Of a stretch of DNA of 63,120 bases, positions 9,121 through 16,421 are shown piece after piece; the stretch's first letter is position 1, and every line of letters begins with the position of its first letter. Both the position numbers and the translations under genes were made by a program. A model generated the notes under the pieces. It worked only from the letters and a program-made list of their open reading frames with translations. It did not search any database and had not been told where the DNA came from. This DNA comes from Acidobacteriota bacterium (GTDB lineage Bacteria > Acidobacteriota > Terriglobia > Acidiferrales > UBA7541): the NCBI GenBank assembly GCA_003223255.1, contig QHYJ01000016.1, forward strand, positions 1 through 63,120, written 5' to 3'.

Positions 9121-9770
9121 TGCCCAAACGTTCTCCAGCCTCCAAAGGAAAGAGCCTCTTCGGCGAAGCTCCGTCCGAACCCAAATCCGCGGCCGCACCG
9201 GCGGCGTACCGCATCAACATTGACGGCGGCTCGCGGGGCAATCCCGGCCCGGCGGCTTATGGCCTGCTCGTCCGCGACGCGAGCGGCGAAACGGTGGCCA
9301 AGCTGAAAAAATACATCGGCCGCTTCACCAACAACGTTGCCGAATACTACGGGCTCATCGCCGCGATGGACTACGCGCAGTCGCATGGCGCGCGCGCGAT
9401 TCGCATCGAGAGCGACTCCGAACTTCTCGTCAAGCAGATGCGCGGGCTCTACAAGGTGAAGAGTCCCGACCTGCAACCGCTTTATGAGCGTGCGCAGAAA
9501 ATGTCGAAATCGTTTGACTCGTTCCGCATCGACCACGTCTACCGCGAGCAGAATCGTGAAGCCGATGCGCTCGCCAACGAAGCGCTCGACGAAACCGAAG
9601 GAAAGCCGGCAAGTCCTGCGGCTGCGGCGAAAACCAATGCACCGGATAAAACTGGGCCGCGACGAATCCCAGCGCGTTTTCGCGGCGGCGTGCTTTATCT
9701 CCTCGAAGACGTCGGCTTGCCCGATGGCACCGTCGTCGAAGTCGCGATTTTTCCCATCACTAAAACATGA
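9120..9770 (+). CDS. RNase HI-like protein with C-terminal extension
   Basis: This 216-residue protein has its ATG overlapping the upstream stop codon (TGATG). The RNase H fold spans residues about 28-155. The four acidic active-site residues are visible: Asp35 (NIDGGSRGNPGP), Glu75 (NNVAEYYGL), Asp99 (IESDSEL) and Asp149 (NREADALAN). It belongs to the short RNase HI / RVT-like type that cleaves RNA in RNA-DNA hybrids. After a Lys/Ala/Pro linker the last 35 residues (ARFRGGVLYLLEDVGLPDGT, then VVEVAI) resemble the small beta domain of DUF104/AF2212-like antitoxins. That extension is not part of ordinary RNase HI and its role is unknown. Confidence 0.87.
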   Translation: MPKRSPASKGKSLFGEAPSEPKSAAAPAAYRINIDGGSRGNPGPAAYGLLVRDASGETVAKLKKYIGRFTNNVAEYYGLIAAMDYAQSHGARAIRIESDSELLVKQMRGLYKVKSPDLQPLYERAQKMSKSFDSFRIDHVYREQNREADALANEALDETEGKPASPAAAAKTNAPDKTGPRRIPARFRGGVLYLLEDVGLPDGTVVEVAIFPITKT

Positions 9771-10099
9771 GTTGACGGGCTGCTCGTAGACTTTCTCCTG
9801 TACAGGATCAGCCCATTTTTCGAGGCCGCAATGAGCGCATTTCCGCCTCAGAACCTTCCCCCAGGGAAACTTGTAAGCATAAGGCCGTCCGCAGCGCGGA
9901 CACGGCCAGAGCGCCCATCTGAAACCCGACCAAAACCACACCGCGCAGAAGCCAATAAAAGGCGACCCACGATCTTCTGGATTAGCGTGGTTATGAGCCA
10001 CAGGGCGGTGAGGAAAGGTATATACGACACAAAGACTAGCCAGTACGCATTTCGCCGCTTCCGGTATTCAGTCCAGAAACTCGACGTTTTGTTCTTCAA
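9771..10099 (-). pseudogene. Frameshifted small zinc-ribbon membrane protein
   Basis: Two reverse frames join into one recognisable protein. The first, from a TTG at 10099, gives WTEYRKRRNAYWLVF and a membrane helix through WLITTLIQKIV. Near 9960-9975 the frame must change by one base, and the second frame then gives FIGFCAVWFWSGFRW and a four-Cys zinc ribbon, CPRCGRPYAY..., CAHCGLEKWA. This helix, helix, CPxCG/CxHCG layout is common in small acidobacterial membrane proteins of unknown function. As written, the first frame yields a chimeric 83-residue product, and the second frame continues antisense through the RNase H gene. The gene starts 10 bp after mqnC, so it may be co-transcribed with it. 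The exact end cannot be fixed. Confidence 0.5.
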
Positions 10100-10109
10100 C
10101 TAGGTCCAT

Positions 10110-11144
10110 TTACTTCAGCGCGTAAGACCGGTACAGGGTGTCGCGCTGCGCGGGAATGAAGCCGGCATCCGAGATGATGCGGCGGAGCTCGCCTTCACTG
10201 GTGCGGTTTTTCACGCCGGCGGCGAACACCACGTTTTCTTCAATCAGAATGCTGCCGACGTCGTCCGCACCGAACTGCAAGCCGACCTGGCAGACTTTTA
10301 TTCCCGGGGTGAGCCAGCTCGACTGGATGTGATCAATGTTGTCGAGATACAGCCGGCTGACCGCGAGCGTTTTCAGATAATCGACAGCCGTGGTCTCCTG
10401 CACTTTTTTGCCGAGCGCGGTATTTTCCGCGGCGAACATCCACGGGATAAACGCGGTGAACCCGCCGGTATCTTCCTGAATGCGGCGAATGCGCTCGAAG
10501 TGATTGACGCGGTGGCGCAATTCTTCGCCACAGCCGAACATCATGGTGGCGGTGGTGCGCAATCCGAGCGAGTGCGCGACGCGGTGTACCTCTTCCCACT
10601 CGTCGCTGGTGCACTTGAGGCGTGCGATGCGCGCGCGCACTTCGTCATCGAGAATTTCCGCGCCGCCGCCGGGAATGGATTGCAGCCCCGCGTCCATCAG
10701 GCGCTGAATCGCTTCGCGGATGCTGATTTCAGAAACTTCCGCGATGCACAGAATTTCCGGTGCGGAAAAGCAGTGCAGATGCACTTGCGGATAACGCACT
10801 TTCAAAGAGCGCAAAAGATTTTCGTAGTAACCGATTTGCAGATCGGGATGCAAGCCACCCTGTAGCAGGATTCCCGTGCCGCCGAGCTCCAGCATCTCGT
10901 CGATTTTTTTGTAGATCTCCTCGAACGGCAGGATGTAGCCGTCTTTCGCGCCGAGCGGGCGGTAGAACGCGCAGAAGGAGCAATACTCCGTGCAAAAATT
11001 CGTGTAATTGATGTTGCGGTCGATTTGGTAGGTCACGACGCGGGGATCGTTTTTCTTCAACCGCAGTTGGTGCGCTTCCATGCCGAGGCCGACCAGATCG
11101 TCGGATTCGAGCATTTGCAGCGCTTGTTGTTTCGTGATCGCCAA
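10110..11144 (-). CDS. mqnC: Cyclic dehypoxanthinyl futalosine synthase
   Basis: MqnC is the radical-SAM enzyme that cyclises dehypoxanthinyl futalosine in the futalosine route to menaquinone. The 344-residue length is typical. The iron-sulfur Cys triad is Cys51, Cys55 and Cys58 (FCTEYCSFC), preceded by the family signature YQIDRNINYTN and followed by GGTGILLQGGLHP and IPGGGAEIL. The start is a TTG at 11144, supported by AAGGAC five to six bases upstream. The gene lies downstream of mqnA on the same strand, separated by 229 bp rich in short palindromes, so the two are probably co-expressed. No other mqn genes are in the window. Confidence 0.93.
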   Translation of the reverse strand: MAITKQQALQMLESDDLVGLGMEAHQLRLKKNDPRVVTYQIDRNINYTNFCTEYCSFCAFYRPLGAKDGYILPFEEIYKKIDEMLELGGTGILLQGGLHPDLQIGYYENLLRSLKVRYPQVHLHCFSAPEILCIAEVSEISIREAIQRLMDAGLQSIPGGGAEILDDEVRARIARLKCTSDEWEEVHRVAHSLGLRTTATMMFGCGEELRHRVNHFERIRRIQEDTGGFTAFIPWMFAAENTALGKKVQETTAVDYLKTLAVSRLYLDNIDHIQSSWLTPGIKVCQVGLQFGADDVGSILIEENVVFAAGVKNRTSEGELRRIISDAGFIPAQRDTLYRSYALK

Positions 11145-11190
11145 GATTTGTCCTTATATTTTCCTGACAGCGGAAAGCCCATGAGCTGGT

Positions 11191-11215
11191 CATTCCGCGC
11201 TGCGCTCGGAATGAC
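11191..11215 (+). repeat. Dispersed 25-bp inverted-repeat element, copy 1
   Basis: This element between mqnA and mqnC has CATTCCG and CGGAATG arms flanking a CGCTGCGCT core. A second copy at 15260-15284 differs at 3 of 25 positions and has the same orientation. It looks like a small REP-type intergenic repeat. Confidence 0.6.
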
Positions 11216-11338
11216 AACAAAAAGCAGTCTTCCGAACCTTCAAACGACCGCCTCCGAGTCGGCCCCTACCGATGGGGTCCGCACCGTCTCTGGGACGCGC
11301 TAAAGGGCGCCCCTGCAATCGCAAGGCCTGGGGGCCCT

Positions 11339-11360
11339 GGGGCGCAGCATGCTGCCCCCC
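11339..11360. repeat. Near-perfect palindrome in the mqnA-mqnC spacer
   Basis: GGGGCGCAGC and GCTGCCCCCC flank an AT dinucleotide, making a 10-bp stem with one mismatch just after the mqnA stop codon. It could end or attenuate mqnA transcription, but there is no U-run, so a REP-like mobile palindrome is equally likely. Confidence 0.5.
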
Positions 11361-11373
11361 TACAACCGCATAT

Positions 11374-12270
11374 TCACAACTTCACGGCTTCGGACTTTGC
11401 GGCGGCCCAGTGAATTGCACTCGCTTGCGAGATGAGGCCCCGCCTGGCGGCGTGCTCGAAATACCGTTGCAAGCCGCGGCGGTTTTCCGCATCCAGCGAA
11501 AAGTCGATGTTGTTGCGCAAATACGACTCGAGCGCGCGCTGCGGCAATTCCAAATCGTGAGACGCCTCGTAGCTGATTTCGCCCAGGTGCGACAGTCCGA
11601 AATCGCGCGAAGCGAGAAAGTCCGCGGTGAGTTCCGCGGTGGCCAGTTCGTGCCGCACGGCCCAGACCGCAAGAACTGCGGGCAATCCGGTGAGCGCGCG
11701 CCACTCGGCGACCACGTCGTAAACATAAAGCAATTCGGCGCTGGTGATGTCGAGTGTGGCGGCTTGGCAGACAGTCTGGCCCGGCGCGCCGGACCAACTG
11801 TCTTTTTCGATGCCGAGCGAAACGCGCAACGCGGGATCGCCAATGATCAGCGCGGCGTCCGAGGCTTGCAGCATTTCCGGCAAGTCGGGGAGCGCTTCCG
11901 TGAATTGCGGCGAGATGCGCCACTTCTCCGCGCAGAGAATGCGCGTCAGGACCTGCGTGCTGCGGGAGCTGCTGTCGAGCGCAAAGCTTTGGGCTTGCTC
12001 GATGGGCTTCTTGGCCACGAGGAGCAAGCTGCGCACCTGATTCTTCGACGCGATGGCCATGTCCGGCAAAATCGCCAGGCCGGGTATGCGCTGGTATTCG
12101 ATGGCCGGGATGATGGCCACGTCCGCGCGGCCGGCGCGCAAATCTTCCGCGCACTGCGACGGCACGGTGAAAGACAGATCGTGCTTCCCCTGAAGCGGCC
12201 CGTTGGTAAAGCCCCAGACGAGCGGCGCGGTGTTGAGGTATTGCACGATGGAGATGCGCAGTTTCGTCAC
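11374..12270 (-). CDS. mqnA: Chorismate dehydratase
   Basis: MqnA converts chorismate to 3-enolpyruvyl-benzoate, the first committed step of futalosine-dependent menaquinone synthesis. The 298-residue protein has the periplasmic-binding-protein-like fold of the family: the N-terminal RISIVQYLNTAPL, the VPSQCAEDLRAGRADVAIIP segment, and ALIIGDPALR in the middle. The start is a GTG at 12270 with AAGGAC about 9 bases upstream, the same ribosome-binding word as for mqnC. It is transcribed away from the metalloprotease gene. A closely related futalosine-pathway protein, MqnD, was considered but the GDPALR region and overall pattern favour MqnA. Confidence 0.91.
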   Translation of the reverse strand: MTKLRISIVQYLNTAPLVWGFTNGPLQGKHDLSFTVPSQCAEDLRAGRADVAIIPAIEYQRIPGLAILPDMAIASKNQVRSLLLVAKKPIEQAQSFALDSSSRSTQVLTRILCAEKWRISPQFTEALPDLPEMLQASDAALIIGDPALRVSLGIEKDSWSGAPGQTVCQAATLDITSAELLYVYDVVAEWRALTGLPAVLAVWAVRHELATAELTADFLASRDFGLSHLGEISYEASHDLELPQRALESYLRNNIDFSLDAENRRGLQRYFEHAARRGLISQASAIHWAAAKSEAVKL

Positions 12271-12571
12271 GATGCGAGTGTCCTTGCGACGGGGTCAGTA
12301 TAACAGAGGCGATTTTGGGGTGTGTGAAACGGCTGGAATTTAGACGGATTCGGCGGCGATGAAGACGATGAAAGTCATGACCGGTAATCGGTGGCCGGAG
12401 ACCTGTGGAAGACAACGGAAAAAGATGACGCAGAGACTCGCGGAGGTGGGGCAGGAGAAATCGTGCGAACGGGGAAGAGGCTACGACGGAGTAGGCCAGG
12501 TAGCGTGGCTGCCGGTTAGCGGTTTGGGGGCATCTGGTGTACAACGATTCGGCACGAACGGGAGCGGGAAC
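12271..12571. other. Divergent intergenic region upstream of mqnA and the metalloprotease
   Basis: About 300 bp must hold the promoters of both genes. The plus-strand frame of the protease is open upstream to 12359, but that part has no signal peptide or domain character, so I regard it as non-coding. No clear operator or riboswitch was recognised. Confidence 0.4.
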
Positions 12572-13336
12572 ATGTCGAAGAAGATTTTTGGAGTTTTGCG
12601 GGCCTTGGCGGTGAGCGGCATCGTTTGCGGGGCGCAGGCCGCGAGCGGCAACACAGGGGGGAGCCGGGCTAGCGTGGCTAGCGGGGCTGCGCGTACGAGC
12701 ACGCAGAAGAGCGCAGAAAGGAACCGGTCTGAAGACCGGTCACTACAACCGAGGGCGGCGGAGACGGGCGCTGCCGGCGCGCCCACGATTGGGGAGAGAA
12801 GCCAAGCACCGACGGCCGCGGAAAAAGGCGGGCAGGTGCCGACGATTGCGGAGAAAACGGCGGGGATGCAAACGCTGCCCGGATACTTCAACCTGTATTG
12901 GGACGCGAGGCAGGGGAAGCTGTGGCTGGAAATTGACAAGTGGGGCACGGAGTTTCTGTACCAGAGCGGGCTGCCAGCGGGAATTGGGTCGAATGACATT
13001 GGCCTCGACCGCGGGCAATTGGGCGCAACGCGCATCGTGCGGTTTGACCGCAGCGGGCCGAAGGTGCCGCTGATCCAGGAAAACCTGGAATATCGCGCGG
13101 TGAGCAATGATCCCGATGAGCGGCGCGCGGTGCACGATTCGTTTGCAGAGTCGGCGCTGTGGGGATTACGGTGGCGGCGGAAGAAAAGGACCGTGCGCTG
13201 GTGGACGCGACGGAGTTTTTCCTGCGCGATGCGCATCACGTTCCCGAAGCTTTGCGACGCACAAAGCAAGGCGCGTACCGGCTGGACGGCTCGCGCAGCG
13301 CGATTTACCTGCCAGAAACAAAGAATTTCCCGCTGA
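12572..13336 (+). CDS. DUF5117-type zinc metalloprotease, N-terminal piece (frameshifted)
   Basis: The ATG at 12572 has GGAGCGGG upstream and starts a signal peptide (MSKKIFGVLRALAVSGIVC). A low-complexity Ala/Gly/Thr/Arg-rich stretch of about 80 residues follows, then the beginning of the DUF5117 domain (LPGYFNLYWDARQGKLWLEI, GLDRGQLGATRIVRF, SNDPDERRAVHDSFAESALW). Homology stops at about 13160, where one base is missing in the run TGGGGATT and the frame runs on out of register to 13336. The continuation is the next feature. Read together they make one protein of about 880 residues. The low-complexity part carries the palindrome ACCGGTCTGAAGACCGGT at 12723-12740. Confidence 0.7.
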   Translation: MSKKIFGVLRALAVSGIVCGAQAASGNTGGSRASVASGAARTSTQKSAERNRSEDRSLQPRAAETGAAGAPTIGERSQAPTAAEKGGQVPTIAEKTAGMQTLPGYFNLYWDARQGKLWLEIDKWGTEFLYQSGLPAGIGSNDIGLDRGQLGATRIVRFDRSGPKVPLIQENLEYRAVSNDPDERRAVHDSFAESALWGLRWRRKKRTVRWWTRRSFSCAMRITFPKLCDAQSKARTGWTARAARFTCQKQRISR

Positions 13337-15216
13337 ATACGGAAGTGGAAGCAACGCTCACCTTCACGGGAGACGAGCCGGGACCGTGGGTGCGCCAGGT
13401 GACGCCTTCGCCGGAGGCCATCACCTTGCGCGAGCATCATTCGTTTGTGCAACTGCCGCCGCCGGGCTACAAGCCGCGGGCGTACGATCCGCGCGCGAGC
13501 TTCTTCGGCATCCAGTACATGGACTACGCGACGCCGATCAGCGAGCCGATTGTGAAGAGGTTTATGGCGCGGCACCGGCTGGAGAAAAAAGATCCCATGG
13601 CGGCGATGAGCGACCCGGTGCAGCCCCTCGTGTATTACCTGGACCGCGGCGCGCCGGAGCCGATTCGCTCGGCGCTGCTGGAGGGGGCGCGCTGGTGGAA
13701 CCAGGCGTTTGAGGCCACGGGCTACAAAGATGCGTTTCGCGTGGAGCTGTTGCCGGAAGGCGCGGACATGATGGACCTGCGCTACAACGTGATCCAGTGG
13801 GTGCATCGCGCGACGCGCGGATGGTCGTATGGCGCGGGAGTAATCGATCCGCGCACGGGAGAAATCATCAAGGGGCACGTGACGCTGGGTTCGCTGCGCG
13901 TGCGGCAGGACTATGTGGTTGCGGAAGCGCTGCTGGCGCCGTATGAAAAGGGCAAGCCGCTCTCGCCGAAGATGCAACAGATGGCGCTGGCCCGGTTGCG
14001 GCAATTGGCGGCGCATGAAGTGGGCCACACGCTGGGGCTCGAGCACAACTACACCGCGAGCACGGTGCATCGCTCTTCGGTGATGGATTATCCGCCGCCG
14101 TATGTGAAGCTGGGTGCGGACGGCGTACCGGATTTGTCGGACGCCTACGCCACGGGGATCGGCGAATGGGACAAAGTGTCGATCAGCTACGGCTATCAGG
14201 ATTTTCCGCCGGGCGCGGACCAGCACGCGGCGCTCGACAAAATTTTGCATGACGCGTTCGCGCGCGGATTGCGCTTTTTGACGGATCAGGACGCGCGGCC
14301 CGCGGGTTCTTCGAGCAGCCTGGCGCATTTGTGGGATTCCGACCCGAACGCGGTGGATGAATTGGGGCGGCTGATGCAAGTGCGTGCTGCCGCGCTGAAG
14401 CGCTTCGGCGAGAACAACATTCGCGAAGGCGCGCCGCTGGCCACGCTGGAGGACGTGCTGGTGCCGCTGTACATGCTGCATCGGTATCAGGTAGAAGCCG
14501 CAAGCAAGGTGGTGGGAGGGATGGACTACACGTTTGCGCTGCGCGGCGATGGGGAAACGCCGACGCAAATCGTCTCGCCGGCCGAGCAGCGGCGCGCGCT
14601 AAGCGCGGTGCTGGCCACGCTGAAACCGGACGCGCTGGCGCTGCCGGAGTCGCTGCTGCTGATGATTTCCCCTCGTCCGCCGGAGTACGAGCGCGGGCGG
14701 GAACATTTCAAGATTCGCACCAGCCCGGCGTTTGATGCGTTGGCTCCGGCGGAGGCTGCGGCGCAACACACGCTGCAATTTTTGTTTAACGCGGAGCGCG
14801 CGGCGCGGCTGGTGGAATTTCATGCGCGCGATAGGGAGAATCCGGGACTGCCGGAAGTGCTGGATGCCATTTTGACAGCGACGTGGAAGGCGCCGCATGG
14901 CGAAGGCTACAACGCGCAAATCGCCAATGTGGTGGATGACGTCGCGTTGTACGACCTGATGGCACTGGCCGCGAACGACCATGCGGGCGATGAAGCGCGC
15001 GCGATTGCCAGCCAAAAGTTAGAGGACCTGCGCGGTTGGCTAAACGTCTCCCTGGGCGGGGGACCCGGCGTGCCCGACAAGGCTCATGGGGCATTCGCCT
15101 TGCGGCAAATCGAGCAGTTTGAGAAAGATCCGAAGAAAATCGACCTGACGCCGCCGGCCGAGCCTCCGGATGGGCCGCCGATCGGTGCGGACGAGGATGG
15201 GGATTGGCAAGACTGA
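13159..15216 (+). CDS. DUF5117/DUF4953-type zinc-dependent metalloprotease, main catalytic piece (frameshifted)
   Basis: This frame continues the protein begun at 12572. Its first in-frame start is the GTG at 13159, immediately after the shift. It contains the rest of the DUF5117 region (ALVDATEFFLRDAHHVPEAL) and a metzincin-like zinc site, HEVGHTLGLEH (His286, Glu287, His290 and His296 of this frame), followed by an SSVMDYPPP Met-turn-like segment. This is the arrangement of the large secreted DUF5117/DUF4953 proteases common in Acidobacteria and Bacteroidetes; natural substrates are unknown. The frame is otherwise intact for 685 residues, which points to a recent mutation or a sequencing error in a G-run and not to old decay. 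Confidence 0.85.
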   Translation: MGITVAAEEKDRALVDATEFFLRDAHHVPEALRRTKQGAYRLDGSRSAIYLPETKNFPLNTEVEATLTFTGDEPGPWVRQVTPSPEAITLREHHSFVQLPPPGYKPRAYDPRASFFGIQYMDYATPISEPIVKRFMARHRLEKKDPMAAMSDPVQPLVYYLDRGAPEPIRSALLEGARWWNQAFEATGYKDAFRVELLPEGADMMDLRYNVIQWVHRATRGWSYGAGVIDPRTGEIIKGHVTLGSLRVRQDYVVAEALLAPYEKGKPLSPKMQQMALARLRQLAAHEVGHTLGLEHNYTASTVHRSSVMDYPPPYVKLGADGVPDLSDAYATGIGEWDKVSISYGYQDFPPGADQHAALDKILHDAFARGLRFLTDQDARPAGSSSSLAHLWDSDPNAVDELGRLMQVRAAALKRFGENNIREGAPLATLEDVLVPLYMLHRYQVEAASKVVGGMDYTFALRGDGETPTQIVSPAEQRRALSAVLATLKPDALALPESLLLMISPRPPEYERGREHFKIRTSPAFDALAPAEAAAQHTLQFLFNAERAARLVEFHARDRENPGLPEVLDAILTATWKAPHGEGYNAQIANVVDDVALYDLMALAANDHAGDEARAIASQKLEDLRGWLNVSLGGGPGVPDKAHGAFALRQIEQFEKDPKKIDLTPPAEPPDGPPIGADEDGDWQD

Positions 15217-15259
15217 ATTTTGTCTGGAGCGGGGAATGCCATTCCGGAAATCCAGCCAG

Positions 15260-15284
15260 GATTCCTCGCTCCGCTCGGAATGAC
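15260..15284 (+). repeat. Dispersed 25-bp inverted-repeat element, copy 2
   Basis: This element matches the one at 11191-11215 at 22 of 25 positions and lies just downstream of the metalloprotease gene. The arms ATTCC and GGAAT keep the hairpin potential. Two copies of such a word 4 kb apart suggest a genome-wide family. Confidence 0.6.
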
Positions 15285-15377
15285 ACGGCGGGCAAGACGG
15301 CGGCCAAACCGCAGTAGTGCGGCGAGCTTAACGTGACAAACGGGCGGATCGGTCGTCTATAGCTGCATGGAGGAGTT

Positions 15378-16325
15378 ATGCGTGCACCCATCGACTTTCG
15401 CTTGATCTTCGGCTCAATCTTGATCGCTATTGGCCTTTCGGCCGCGCCAGCAGCACCTCGTCATCACTCCGTGAGCGAGCACGAGGACCACAGGCATCAT
15501 TCCGTAAACATGTCGGGCGGGCATCGACAGCCGGCGAACGATTGCTCCGACCTTCGCATCCGGTTTGATGATCAGGACGCGGTGGTGCGCTCGGAAACGC
15601 GCACGCTCAGCAAAGCGGAAGCGCCCGTGTTGAAGGTGCATCCGCACGCCAACGGCGGCACGCAGGTGGTGGGCTGGGACCAAAACAACTATTCGGTGAC
15701 AGCGTGCAAGGCCGTGGCGGCGGGAGGCGACACCGGGCGGGTGCTTTCGCGGATCACCATGACGATCGAGAACGGCACGGTGTCGACGCACGGTCCCTCG
15801 GGCGATGAAGAGGATTGGACCGTTTACTTGCTGATTCGCACGCCGAAATCGGCAGCGATCGAGTTGGATACGATGAACGGGCCGATTTCGTTGTACGACG
15901 TCGACGGCAAGCTCACCGCGCACGCGCACAACGGGCCGATCAGCATCCGCAATTTTTCGGGAGACGCGGACGTGAGCGCGTTGAATGGGCCGATCAGCGT
16001 GGAAGGCTGCAGCGGCAACGTGCGCATCAAAACGGAGAACGGGCCCATCAACGTGGACCTCAAAGAGACGACCTGGAACGGCAGCGGGCTCTCGGCCGAC
16101 GCGCAAAACGGCCCGGTGACATTGCGGGTGCCGAACGGATTCCAGTCGGGCTTCGTGGTGGAGTCGACGAATTATGCACCGATGAGTTGCCATGCGAGCA
16201 TTTGCGGAAGCGCCCGCAAAACCTGGGACGACGAGCATCGGCGAATCGAGTACGGTTCGTCGCCGGCGGTCGTGCATTTGTCTACGGTGAACGGGCCGGT
16301 GTCAGTGGAGGAATCGCGGGATTGA
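15378..16325 (+). CDS. Secreted NGP-repeat protein (DUF4097-like beta solenoid)
   Basis: A 315-residue protein with GGAGG just before the ATG and a signal peptide (IFGSILIAIGLSAAPAA). A His-rich stretch follows (residues about 28-50, including HHSVSEHEDHRHH). The second half carries six evenly spaced motifs: MNGPISLYDVDG, HNGPISIRNFSG, LNGPISVEGCSG, ENGPINVDL, QNGPVTLRVPNG and VNGPVSVEES. This periodicity is typical of DUF4097-type right-handed beta solenoids, usually called putative adhesins. The His-rich part could bind metal. Function is not known. Two related proteins lie at 49.8-52.5 kb, but this copy is separate from the sigma-factor cluster there. Confidence 0.8.
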   Translation: MRAPIDFRLIFGSILIAIGLSAAPAAPRHHSVSEHEDHRHHSVNMSGGHRQPANDCSDLRIRFDDQDAVVRSETRTLSKAEAPVLKVHPHANGGTQVVGWDQNNYSVTACKAVAAGGDTGRVLSRITMTIENGTVSTHGPSGDEEDWTVYLLIRTPKSAAIELDTMNGPISLYDVDGKLTAHAHNGPISIRNFSGDADVSALNGPISVEGCSGNVRIKTENGPINVDLKETTWNGSGLSADAQNGPVTLRVPNGFQSGFVVESTNYAPMSCHASICGSARKTWDDEHRRIEYGSSPAVVHLSTVNGPVSVEESRD

Positions 16326-16421
16326 CGTTTCCGCGGGATGTGGCACAAGGCAAATTGCCATACGTGTGATTTTTCGCAGCGACGTGGACGGCGCTGCGCG
16401 ATTGCGGATAGACTTTGACGC

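Noticed and set aside
11360-12544. Reverse frame of 394 codons overlapping mqnA
   Set aside because: Out-of-register reading of mqnA; the mqnA frame has family motifs and a ribosome-binding site.
12481-14568. Reverse-strand frame of 695 codons over the metalloprotease
   Set aside because: Antisense to the metzincin frame; composition is Arg/His/Ala-rich without any motif.
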